From Spiribacter sp. 2438 (lineage in GTDB: Bacteria > Pseudomonadota > Gammaproteobacteria > Nitrococcales > Nitrococcaceae), in contig NZ_CP046046.1 of the NCBI RefSeq assembly GCF_009676705.1, forward strand, positions 744,001 through 808,000: 64,000 nucleotides of DNA. The letters are read 5' to 3'. Made by a program: the position numbers and the translations under genes. The notes beneath the pieces are model-generated. The model saw only the letters and a program-made list of their open reading frames with translations, ran no database searches and was not told the origin of the DNA. Shown here in pieces: positions 54,928 through 64,000 of the stretch. How positions within the stretch are numbered: the stretch's first letter is position 1; each line of letters opens with the position of its first letter.

Positions 54928-55683
54928 ATGACAGAGCTTGAGCACAGTCACCACCCGGAGGCCATTCGCCGACGCCTGGACGACGGACGCCGCCCCAGTT
55001 ATCTGCGGGATGCACTGCTCGGTGGCATCGACGGATGCGTCACCACTTTCGCCGTGGTGGCCAGTGTGGCCGGGGCGGGTCTGCCCGGGATCGTCGCCTT
55101 CGGTCTCGGCCTCGCCAGCCTCATCGCCGATGGATTCAGCATGGGTGTCAGCAACTACCAGGGGGTCAAGAGCGACCGCGACGCCCTGGAGCAGACACGG
55201 CGGGTCGAAAATCGCCATATCCGGGAAACACCGGATGGCGAACGCGAAGAAATCCGCCAGATCTTTGCCCGCAAGGGCTTTGAAGGCGAGGTCCTCGAGC
55301 AGATCGTGGACACCATCACCGGCGACGAATCCCTTTGGGTCGAGACCATGCTGCGTGAGGAGCATGGGCTGGATCTGCAGGGGTCCGAGCCACTGCGGGC
55401 AGCCCTCTGGACGTTCGGTGCGTTCGTTCTGGTGGGCGCCGTGCCCCTGCTGCCCTTCATGCTGCCCGCGATGGGCCTGGATGTGGCGTTTGCGGTGAGC
55501 GCGACCCTCACCGCCCTGACGTTTTTTGGCATCGGCTTTGCCAAAGGTATGGTGTTGGGCGAAGGCCGTTGGCGCGCCGGGCTGGAAACGCTGCTGATGG
55601 GCGGCGGCGCGGCGGTCATCGCCTACCTGGTCGGCGGCATATTTGAGCCGATGATGGCCGATGTTGGCCTGGTGGTGCATTGA
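54928..55683 (+). CDS. VIT1/CCC1-family membrane protein
   Basis: 251 residues with an N-terminal ELEHSHHPEAIRRRL segment, two membrane segments around GIVAFGLGLASLIADGFSMG, a helical cytoplasmic metal-binding domain (residues about 75-150, rich in Glu) and three further membrane segments. This is the layout of the VIT family (iron/manganese transport). Metal specificity is unknown. ATG 54928 is preferred as family homology begins there; ATG at 54892 is possible. Confidence 0.82.
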   Translation: MTELEHSHHPEAIRRRLDDGRRPSYLRDALLGGIDGCVTTFAVVASVAGAGLPGIVAFGLGLASLIADGFSMGVSNYQGVKSDRDALEQTRRVENRHIRETPDGEREEIRQIFARKGFEGEVLEQIVDTITGDESLWVETMLREEHGLDLQGSEPLRAALWTFGAFVLVGAVPLLPFMLPAMGLDVAFAVSATLTALTFFGIGFAKGMVLGEGRWRAGLETLLMGGGAAVIAYLVGGIFEPMMADVGLVVH

Positions 55684-55720
55684 GCCGGGCCATTCAACCC
55701 AGCGGAGTGAGGAGAAAAAG

Positions 55721-56188
55721 ATGGCGAACAAACCTTCGATCATTCTGGCACCGGTGGACGGATCCGAGGGGTCCGGGGCATCGGCGGCCTACGCAGCGGA
55801 CCTGGCGGCAGCGCTCAAGGTGCCGTTGCGGCTGCTGTACGCATTTCCCAAGGATCCCGTGGACATGTTCGGCGTGCCCACGGAGGCACCGACGCCGAAG
55901 CAGCTCGAATATTTCTCGCCGGATGCGTTTGCCCGGCTTCGCGATGAAAGCGCCCGCGAGGCGTTCGATCGCGCCCGCAAGGTGATGGGTGAGACCGAAG
56001 CCGAGGTGGAAGAAACGGTGGTGCCGGGCAGTCCGGCCGAGGCCATCATTGAGCATGCCGATGAGGCCGGTGACCCCCTGATCGTCATCGGCAGTCGTGG
56101 GCTGTCCGGTCTGCGGGAAATGATGCTGGGGAGCGTCAGCCATCGGGTGTTGCATCACGCCAACTGCCCGGTGACCGTGGTCCGCTAG
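55721..56188 (+). CDS. universal stress protein (UspA family)
   Basis: 155 residues, single Usp domain. ILAPVDGSEGS at the N-terminus and the ATP-binding G-2X-G-9X-G(S/T) motif in IGSRGLSGLREMMLGSVS are intact, so it probably binds ATP. GAGGAG precedes ATG 55721. It starts 37 bases after the VIT-family gene and ends seven bases before pncC. Confidence 0.92.
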   Translation: MANKPSIILAPVDGSEGSGASAAYAADLAAALKVPLRLLYAFPKDPVDMFGVPTEAPTPKQLEYFSPDAFARLRDESAREAFDRARKVMGETEAEVEETVVPGSPAEAIIEHADEAGDPLIVIGSRGLSGLREMMLGSVSHRVLHHANCPVTVVR

Positions 56189-56195
56189 GTCATTC

Positions 56196-56690
56196 ATGTC
56201 GCCACCCACCGACGTGGCCCTGGACGCGGCCGCCAACCGACTGGCGTCGACGTTGCTGGATCAGCAGCTCAAGCTGGTCTGCGCGGAGTCCTGCAGCGGC
56301 GGCTGGGTGGCGAAAGTCTGTACGGACCGGGCCGGCAGCTCCGGCTGGTTTGCTCACGGGCTGGTGGCCTACAGCAACCGGGCCAAGACCGACCTGCTGG
56401 GCGTTCAGCCCGACGTGATCGAGCAACACGGCGCGGTTAGTGCGGAAACCGCGCAGGCCATGGCAGCGGGCGCCCGGGGCGACGTCCCGGGCCGGGTGGC
56501 GCTGGCGGTGACTGGCATCGCCGGGCCCGCCGGCGCCACCCGGGATAAGCCCGTCGGGCTGGTCTGGTTCGGTTGGGCGCTGGCCAGTGGCCAGGTGGCC
56601 GTGGAGGCGGCCCGTTTCCCAGGGGATCGGGATGCCGTGCGACGCGCCAGCGTGTTGATGGCCCTCGATGGACTGACCCGGCGGCTCTGA
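56196..56690 (+). CDS. pncC: nicotinamide-nucleotide amidohydrolase (CinA C-terminal domain)
   Basis: 164 residues, the stand-alone CinA C-terminal type: [14 protein letters not shown] at the N-terminus and [11 protein letters not shown] with the GxxGP loop. PncC deamidates NMN to NaMN, recycling a by-product of DNA ligase. Placement just before recA is the usual gammaproteobacterial arrangement. Confidence 0.93.
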   Translation: MSPPTDVALDAAANRLASTLLDQQLKLVCAESCSGGWVAKVCTDRAGSSGWFAHGLVAYSNRAKTDLLGVQPDVIEQHGAVSAETAQAMAAGARGDVPGRVALAVTGIAGPAGATRDKPVGLVWFGWALASGQVAVEAARFPGDRDAVRRASVLMALDGLTRRL

Positions 56691-56739
56691 GACGGCCGGC
56701 ACCGCAGCGCCGCCTGCCGGGGTGGGCGGTTCACCGGGA

Positions 56740-56766
56740 CTGTGGGATAATTCAAGCCTTTATAGT
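56740..56766 (+). promoter_or_regulatory. recA promoter region with degenerate LexA-like site
   Basis: A -10 (TATAGT, 56761-56766) lies 24 bases before the recA ATG. CTG-N10-CAA at 56740-56755 overlaps the place where a -35 would be. A LexA box is CTG-N10-CAG, so one base differs at the far end. I found no other match in the gap from 56691 to 56790. It is either a weak LexA site or not one at all. Confidence 0.4.
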
Positions 56767-56790
56767 TGCGGTCCAAACCGAGGGTTAAGC

Positions 56791-57834
56791 ATGGACGAAG
56801 ATCGGAAAAAGGCGCTGGGCGCGGCGCTCGGGCAGATCGAGAAGCAGTTCGGCAAAGGCGCCGTCATGCGCATGGGTGACGCCCGAGCCGTGGGCAATGT
56901 GCCGGTCATCTCCACCGGCTCACTCACCCTGGACGTGGCACTCGGCATCGGTGGCATTCCCCGCGGTCGGGTGATCGAGATTTACGGCCCGGAGTCCTCC
57001 GGCAAGACCACGCTCACCCTGCAGGCCATTGCCCAGGCTCAGCGGGCCGGCGGCACCGCGGCTTTCGTGGACGCCGAACATGCCCTGGATCCGGAATACG
57101 CCGGCAAACTGGGGGTGGATGTGGACGAGCTGCTGGTGTCCCAGCCCGATACCGGCGAGCAGGCGCTGGAGATCGCCGACATGCTGGTCCGCTCCAGCGC
57201 GGTGGATATCGTGGTTGTGGACTCGGTGGCGGCGCTTACGCCCAAGGCCGAGATCGAGGGCGAAATGGGGGATTCTCACGTCGGGCTGCAGGCCCGTCTG
57301 ATGTCCCAGGCGCTTCGCAAGCTCACTGCCAACATCAAGCGCTCCAACACCACGGTCGTCTTCATCAACCAGATCCGCATGAAGATCGGGGTGATGTTTG
57401 GCAGTCCGGAGACCACCACCGGCGGTAACGCGCTCAAATTCTACTCCTCGGTACGAATGGACATCCGCCGGCTGGGGGCGATCAAGCGCGGTGATGAAGT
57501 GATTGGCAACGAGACCCGGGTCAAGGTGGTCAAGAACAAAATGGCGCCGCCTTTCCGCCAGGCCGAGTTCGAGATTCTCTACGGCGAAGGGATTTCCCGC
57601 GAGGGCGAGCTCATTGATCTGGGTGTCAAACACGGCCTGGTGGACAAGTCCGGTGCCTGGTACAGCTACAACGGCGACCGGATCGGGCAGGGCAAGGACA
57701 ATGTCCGTAACCACCTCAAGCAGCATCCGGAAATCGCCGAAGAAATCGATCGCGCGCTCCGGGCCCAACTGCTGCGACAGCCGGCGGGGCGGGATGATGC
57801 CGAGGCGGCGGCAGAGGATCAGGCCAACGGCTGA
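56791..57834 (+). CDS. recA: recombinase RecA
   Basis: 347 residues. Walker A is GPESSGKTT, Walker B is VVVDSVAAL, and the L1/L2 loops and [12 protein letters not shown] segment are all normal. It forms filaments for homologous recombination and SOS induction. ATG 56791 starts [17 protein letters not shown]; the frame from 56722 is an upstream extension. Followed after five bases by recX. Confidence 0.98.
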   Translation: MDEDRKKALGAALGQIEKQFGKGAVMRMGDARAVGNVPVISTGSLTLDVALGIGGIPRGRVIEIYGPESSGKTTLTLQAIAQAQRAGGTAAFVDAEHALDPEYAGKLGVDVDELLVSQPDTGEQALEIADMLVRSSAVDIVVVDSVAALTPKAEIEGEMGDSHVGLQARLMSQALRKLTANIKRSNTTVVFINQIRMKIGVMFGSPETTTGGNALKFYSSVRMDIRRLGAIKRGDEVIGNETRVKVVKNKMAPPFRQAEFEILYGEGISREGELIDLGVKHGLVDKSGAWYSYNGDRIGQGKDNVRNHLKQHPEIAEEIDRALRAQLLRQPAGRDDAEAAAEDQANG

Positions 57835-57839
57835 TCGGC

Positions 57840-58324
57840 ATGACGGTTTCCGATGACGAGCACGCGGCGCGTGAGCAGTCCATTCGGCTGCTCGCGCGCC
57901 GCGAGCACTCAATCAGGGAGCTCGCCCAGAAGCTCCGTCGCAAGGGCTGGGACGCGGGGGTTATCGATCCGGTGATCGCTGAACTGCTGCAGGAAGGTCT
58001 GCTGAGCGAGCAGCGGTTCACGGAACAGTTCGTGCGCAACCGGCTTGAGTCGGGCTACGGCCCTCTGCGGATTCGGGCTGACTTGATGGAAAGGGGTATC
58101 GGCCCGGATCTGGCTACAATGCATCTGGATCTGCCCGAGGAAGAATGGACTGCGCGCTGTGCTTCGGCCTGGCGGCGACGCTTCGGAACCGCACCGGTGA
58201 ATCAACGGGATCGAGCCAAGCAGTCCCGATTCCTTGCCGGTCGCGGTTTTAGTGGCACCCAGGTGCGGCGTGTGCTGGCGGCAGCCGGTGACGACGGTGA
58301 CATGACCTTTGAAAGCGAGTGGGA

Positions 58325-58328
<4 letters not shown>
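57840..58328 (+). CDS. recX: regulatory protein RecX
   Basis: 162 residues with the three-helix RecX repeats, starting [16 protein letters not shown]. RecX binds RecA filaments and limits their activity. It follows recA by five bases and overlaps alaS by ATGA. Confidence 0.95.
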
Positions 58329-60931
<2,603 letters not shown>

Positions 60932-60951
60932 AAGCATCATTTGAGAAACCC

Positions 60952-62229
60952 ATGTCATTGATTGTGCAGAAATATGGCGGGTCGTCCGTGGGCGACATCG
61001 AGCGCATGGAAAATGTGGCCCGCAAAGCGATTGCCTCCCGGGACGCCGGCCACCAGGTGGTCGTGGTGGTTTCCGCCATGAAAGGGGAAACCGATCGCCT
61101 CACCGACCTGGCGCATCGGGCCAGCCACACGGCGGACCCGCGACCTCGGGAGCTGGATCTGCTGTTGTCCACCGGCGAGACCGTGAGCATTTCGCTGTTA
61201 ACCATGGTGTTAGAGCGCATGGGTGCCCCGGCCCGCTGCTACACCGGCGCCCAGGTCCGCATTCTTACCGACAGCGCGTTCAGCAAGGCGCGGATCCAGG
61301 ACATTGATGCAGAAATCATCCGCGAGGATCTGAGCGCGGGCCGAATCGTCATCGTCGCGGGTTTTCAGGGGGTCGATGAAAACGGCTCGATCACTACGCT
61401 TGGCCGGGGCGGTTCGGACACCACCGCGGTGGCCCTCGCCGCCGCCCTGGAGGCGGATGAGTGCCAGATTTACACCGATGTAGACGGGGTTTACACCACC
61501 GATCCCCGGGTGGTTCCCACGGCCCGGCGTCTGGAAAAGGTGACCTTCGAAGAGATGCTCGAGCTGGCCAGTCTCGGCTCGAAGGTGCTGCAGATCCGCG
61601 CGGTTGAGTTTGCAGGCAAATACCAGGTGCCGTTGCGGGTGCTGTCGTCCTTCGAGGAGGGGCCGGGGACTTTGATTACGATGGAAGGAGACAACATGTC
61701 ACAGGGCAGTATGGAAGAGCCATTGATTGCGGGCATCGCCTTCAATCGCGACGAGGCCAAGCTCACCATGATCGGAGTGCCGGATACCCCCGGCATCGCG
61801 GCACGTATTCTGGGGCCCATTGCCGAGGCCAATATTGAAGTGGACATGATCGTCCAGAACATCAGTAATGATGGCCTGACGGACTTCACGTTCACCGTGA
61901 ACAAGAGCGAATATCAGCGCGGGCTGGATACGCTTCGGGAGCTCGCCGGCGACCTGGGCGCCCGGGAAGTCTACGGCGACACCAGCATCGTCAAGCTGTC
62001 GCTGGTGGGTGTCGGCATGCGCTCCCACGCCGGCGTCGCGAGCAAGATGTTTGACGCGCTCGCCGCCGAGGGCATCAACATCCAGATGATTTCCACCTCG
62101 GAGATCAAGATCTCCGTGGTGGTGGACGAAAAGTATCTCGAGCTGGGTACCCGGGCGCTGCACCGGGCGTTCGATCTGGATGACCGGAGTGGTCAGACGG
62201 TCAGCGTCGAGGGCGAGTCAGCCGGCTAA
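60952..62229 (+). CDS. lysC: aspartate kinase
   Basis: 425 residues. The kinase domain (1-240) has VQKYGGSSVG and GFQGVDENGSITTLGRGGSD. Two ACT regulatory domains (about 265-420) are of the LysC alpha2-beta2 type. It phosphorylates aspartate for lysine, methionine and threonine synthesis. An internal ribosome binding site and ATG (61696) could give a separate beta subunit. The gene starts 20 bases after alaS and is followed by csrA. Confidence 0.96.
   Translation: MSLIVQKYGGSSVGDIERMENVARKAIASRDAGHQVVVVVSAMKGETDRLTDLAHRASHTADPRPRELDLLLSTGETVSISLLTMVLERMGAPARCYTGAQVRILTDSAFSKARIQDIDAEIIREDLSAGRIVIVAGFQGVDENGSITTLGRGGSDTTAVALAAALEADECQIYTDVDGVYTTDPRVVPTARRLEKVTFEEMLELASLGSKVLQIRAVEFAGKYQVPLRVLSSFEEGPGTLITMEGDNMSQGSMEEPLIAGIAFNRDEAKLTMIGVPDTPGIAARILGPIAEANIEVDMIVQNISNDGLTDFTFTVNKSEYQRGLDTLRELAGDLGAREVYGDTSIVKLSLVGVGMRSHAGVASKMFDALAAEGINIQMISTSEIKISVVVDEKYLELGTRALHRAFDLDDRSGQTVSVEGESAG
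61683..61698 (+). promoter_or_regulatory. internal start of the lysC beta subunit
   Basis: GGAAGGAG (61683-61690) lies five bases before ATG 61696, in frame with lysC. The product would be the ACT-domain half (MSQGSMEEPLIAG onward, 177 residues). In Bacillus and some other aspartate kinases an alpha/beta pair arises exactly this way, so an in-frame start here is plausible. Confidence 0.65.
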
Positions 62230-62255
62230 CGGCAACATTTTTTCGGATCGCATTA

Positions 62256-62284
62256 GAGACACGTCTTAGCAACATCGCTATAAT
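62256..62284 (+). promoter_or_regulatory. csrA promoter
   Basis: GAGACA (62256-62261) and a perfect TATAAT (62279-62284) are 17 bases apart, 140 bases upstream of csrA. The long leader between them and the ATG leaves room for post-transcriptional control. Confidence 0.7.
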
Positions 62285-62423
62285 TCGTCGATAACACGGC
62301 GGCATAAAGCAATAAAACTGGATCGTCTTGATGGTGCAGTCGCATTCCTTCACCTGCTGTGGATATTTATCGGGTCGCTCATAGTCTCAGGGGTGAGAGC
62401 GGCGGAAAAAGAGGAGACAAGGG

Positions 62424-62621
62424 ATGTTGATACTGACCCGGCGGGTCGGAGAAACCCTTATGATCGGCGACGATGTTGCCGTGACAGTCCTTGGCGTCAA
62501 AGGCAACCAAGTCCGCATTGGCGTCAAGGCACCGAGGGATGTCTCGGTCCATCGCGAAGAGATTTACGAACGCATTCGGGAGGAGCAGGACACCCCAGGT
62601 GATGGAACCACTGGACGCTAG
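62424..62621 (+). CDS. csrA: carbon storage regulator CsrA
   Basis: 65 residues. [16 protein letters not shown] and [19 protein letters not shown] are diagnostic of CsrA, a dimeric RNA-binding protein that controls translation. GAGGAGA precedes ATG 62424. The C-terminal tail ([13 protein letters not shown]) is typical in being variable. The tRNA-Ser gene follows after 57 bases. Confidence 0.97.
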   Translation: MLILTRRVGETLMIGDDVAVTVLGVKGNQVRIGVKAPRDVSVHREEIYERIREEQDTPGDGTTGR

Positions 62622-62636
62622 ACCCGGTCGAACCCG

Positions 62637-62665
62637 TTTACGTAGTGCCCTGACTACCGTATCCT
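62637..62665 (+). promoter_or_regulatory. tRNA-Ser promoter
   Basis: TTTACG (62637-62642) and TATCCT (62660-62665) are 17 bases apart and end 13 bases before the tRNA. Confidence 0.6.
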
Positions 62666-62678
62666 TCGGCTCTCAAAT

Positions 62679-62770
62679 GGAGAGGTGGCCGAGTGGCTGA
62701 AGGCGCTCCCCTGCTAAGGGAGTAAGGGCTTAAACGCCCTTCGTGGGTTCGAATCCCACCCTCTCCGCCA
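62679..62770 (+). tRNA. tRNA-Ser(GCT)
   Basis: A 92-base class II tRNA with a long variable arm. The acceptor GGAGAGG pairs with CCTCTCC, then GCCA. Anticodon stem CTCCC/GGGAG holds CTGCTAA, so the anticodon is GCT. The variable arm AGGGCTTAAACGCCCT forms a clear stem. It follows csrA, as in many gammaproteobacteria. Confidence 0.97.
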
Positions 62771-62783
62771 GCTATGAAAATCA

Positions 62784-62806
62784 GGGGCCATTCGGCCCCT
62801 TTTTTT
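62784..62806 (+). terminator. rho-independent terminator after tRNA-Ser
   Basis: GGGGCC (62784-62789), four-base loop, GGCCCC (62794-62799), then seven T (62800-62806). It ends the csrA/tRNA-Ser transcription unit. Confidence 0.92.
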
Positions 62807-62950
62807 ATCGATACGGCTGCCAGGGCCCGATGCCGGTCCATATCCTTCGTCTGGGGTTATGGCCGATATTCCCTAATAAACGGGCTTTTTTGCGCCATCC
62901 TATATCGTGATTCAAAAACGCCACCTGGCATTAAGTGCTCCGGAGATCTG

Positions 62951-64000
62951 ATGGCACGGCGTCCCGGCGGGCGCCGCCGGTTCCGCCCCTCGCGCGCACC
63001 CCTAAGAATTCTGGTCTGCGCGATTGGAATCGCCGTCATCACACTGACGACGGGTGACCTGAATCAATTCCCCCCGGTCCAGTCGTCCGCGGCATCACCG
63101 CCGTCTTCCAGTGTGGTGCTGGCTCGGGGTGAGCCGACAGCGCCGTCCAGCATGCAACGGGCTCCGTTCGAGCAGGGTCCGTGGTTTGATGTTGACGATG
63201 TCCTGGCGCGATATCAGACCGCGATCGGAGTCAGTGGGGCGCTGGTGGTCATGGTTGTGGCGCTGCTCGTGGCACTGGTGATCTTTTATCGACGACAGAC
63301 GGTGCTTCAGGACTGGTTAAGCCGCCACGAGCAACGGTGGCTGAATCAGTTTCGGGATTTCTGCGAGAACGTGCCGGGGATGCTGTTTCAGTATCGGCAG
63401 GGTCCGGATGGGGCCGTTTCCTTCCCGTTCGCGTCCCCTCGCATTGTGGAAACTCACGGCTGCAGCGCTGAGGAGGTCGCCGAGGACGCATCGGTCATGT
63501 TCGACTTGATCGAGCCGGCGGACCGCTTGGAGCTCTCTGACGCCCTTGAAACATCGCGGCAGGGTCTCACCCCCTTCGATGCAAGCTATCGGGTGAATCA
63601 CCCGGTTTATGGGCGTCGTTGGATGCGGGGTCGAGCTACGCCTTCGAAGGATGATGACGGCGGCGTGACATGGCATGGCTATGTTCAGGACGTCACCGAT
63701 CTTAAAGCCTTTGAGGCCCAGCGCCAGCTTGCGGCCAGCGCGTTCGAAACGGTTCAGGAGGGTATCCTGATCAGCGACGAGAGGCACCGGATCATCAAGG
63801 TCAATCGCGCCTGTACCCAATTGCTGGGCTATGAGGCAGCGGAAATCCTCGGCAAGCCGGCGAGCCTGATCATGTTCGAGACGGATCGGGAGGAATTGGC
63901 CCCCCGCCTGATCCAGGAGCTCGACCAACGGAGCGGCGCCTGGAAAGGCCAAATCCGTTGTCGCACCAAAAACGGGGGAACCCTCCCCGTAGAGCTGTCG
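62951..64000 (+). CDS. PAS-domain membrane sensor protein, 3' end cut by window edge
   Basis: The frame from ATG 62951 is open to the window end (350 codons). An Arg-rich start and a first membrane segment (about 19-35) are followed by a periplasmic stretch of about 55 residues, a second membrane segment (about 95-113, ALVVMVVALLVALVIFY), then two PAS domains: about 127-260, ending in GYVQDVTDLKAFEA, and about 265-350, starting AASAFETVQEGILISD. The sequence stops inside the second PAS, so the output domain (histidine kinase or GGDEF/EAL) is not visible. GGAGA lies just before the ATG. Confidence 0.88.
   Translation, partial: MARRPGGRRRFRPSRAPLRILVCAIGIAVITLTTGDLNQFPPVQSSAASPPSSSVVLARGEPTAPSSMQRAPFEQGPWFDVDDVLARYQTAIGVSGALVVMVVALLVALVIFYRRQTVLQDWLSRHEQRWLNQFRDFCENVPGMLFQYRQGPDGAVSFPFASPRIVETHGCSAEEVAEDASVMFDLIEPADRLELSDALETSRQGLTPFDASYRVNHPVYGRRWMRGRATPSKDDDGGVTWHGYVQDVTDLKAFEAQRQLAASAFETVQEGILISDERHRIIKVNRACTQLLGYEAAEILGKPASLIMFETDREELAPRLIQELDQRSGAWKGQIRCRTKNGGTLPVELS

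Noticed and set aside
62221-62243. Hairpin plus T run after lysC as a terminator.
   Set aside because: The stem has only four pairs and the T run is spaced from it, so it is too weak to call.

Overview
The window is a dense, high-GC stretch of bacterial chromosome. Its gene orders are typical of Gammaproteobacteria: tRNA-thrS-infC-rpmI-rplT-pheS-pheT-ihfA-merR-tRNA-Pro, and recA-recX-alaS-lysC-csrA-tRNA-Ser. These, together with a complete Entner-Doudoroff locus, an acetoacetyl-CoA reductase, short gaps and many start/stop overlaps, suggest a compact-genome gammaproteobacterium. Ectothiorhodospiraceae (Spiribacter-like) is my guess, from recall and not from any search.

Layout. 1-1198 is a visibly AT-rich accessory edge: a gene cut by the window start, a 49-residue orphan protein and the rotted 3' end of an IS3-family element, up to tRNA-Val. 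1199-8743 is the translation block (thrS, infC with an AUC start, rpmI, rplT, pheST, ihfA, a MerR regulator, tRNA-Pro). 8764-10247 is a TPP riboswitch fused to the start of a sodium/solute symporter, so probably a thiamine or thiamine-precursor importer. 10440-17529 looks like a surface-polysaccharide cluster: two sulfotransferases, a GT4 glycosyltransferase, a Wzx-type flippase, an exported protein of unknown function and a membrane sulfatase-fold transferase. 17628-24246 holds an AEC transporter, a K+/H+ antiporter, a histone-deacetylase-like hydrolase, a PagL-like lipid A deacylase, a class I amidotransferase-like protein and an RsmF-like rRNA methyltransferase.

24222-30998 is the Entner-Doudoroff locus: zwf-pgl-glk-hexR on the minus strand and edd-eda on the plus strand, back to back. 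Their shared control region carries two copies of a GTAGNAANNTTTCA element, which I propose as HexR operators. 31055-37189 is a seven-gene SUF iron-sulfur operon (Rrf2 regulator, sufB, C, D, S, U, T).

37154-48650 is a 13-gene tightly overlapped Tad (type IVb) pilus operon on the minus strand. It has a FHA-CpaF fusion ATPase, a class IVb prepilin with a perfect G/XXXXEY site, TadE/TadG-like proteins and a TadD-like lipoprotein. It also carries four unexpected members: an Lnt-like membrane nitrilase with what looks like a dead C39-like tail, a DUF192 protein, an exported protein of unknown function and a 42-residue membrane protein. No TadZ/CpaE and no prepilin peptidase are present here. This operon is the best candidate for something undescribed.

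48719-56690 is mixed housekeeping (gshA, phaB, a HlyU-like protein, a PmtA-like methyltransferase, an MFS carrier, a DUF2249 protein, epd, a VIT-family transporter, a universal stress protein, pncC). 56791-62770 is the recA-to-tRNA-Ser block. 62951-64000 is a PAS-domain membrane sensor cut by the window end. No rRNA genes, CRISPR arrays, intact insertion sequences or prophage genes were seen.
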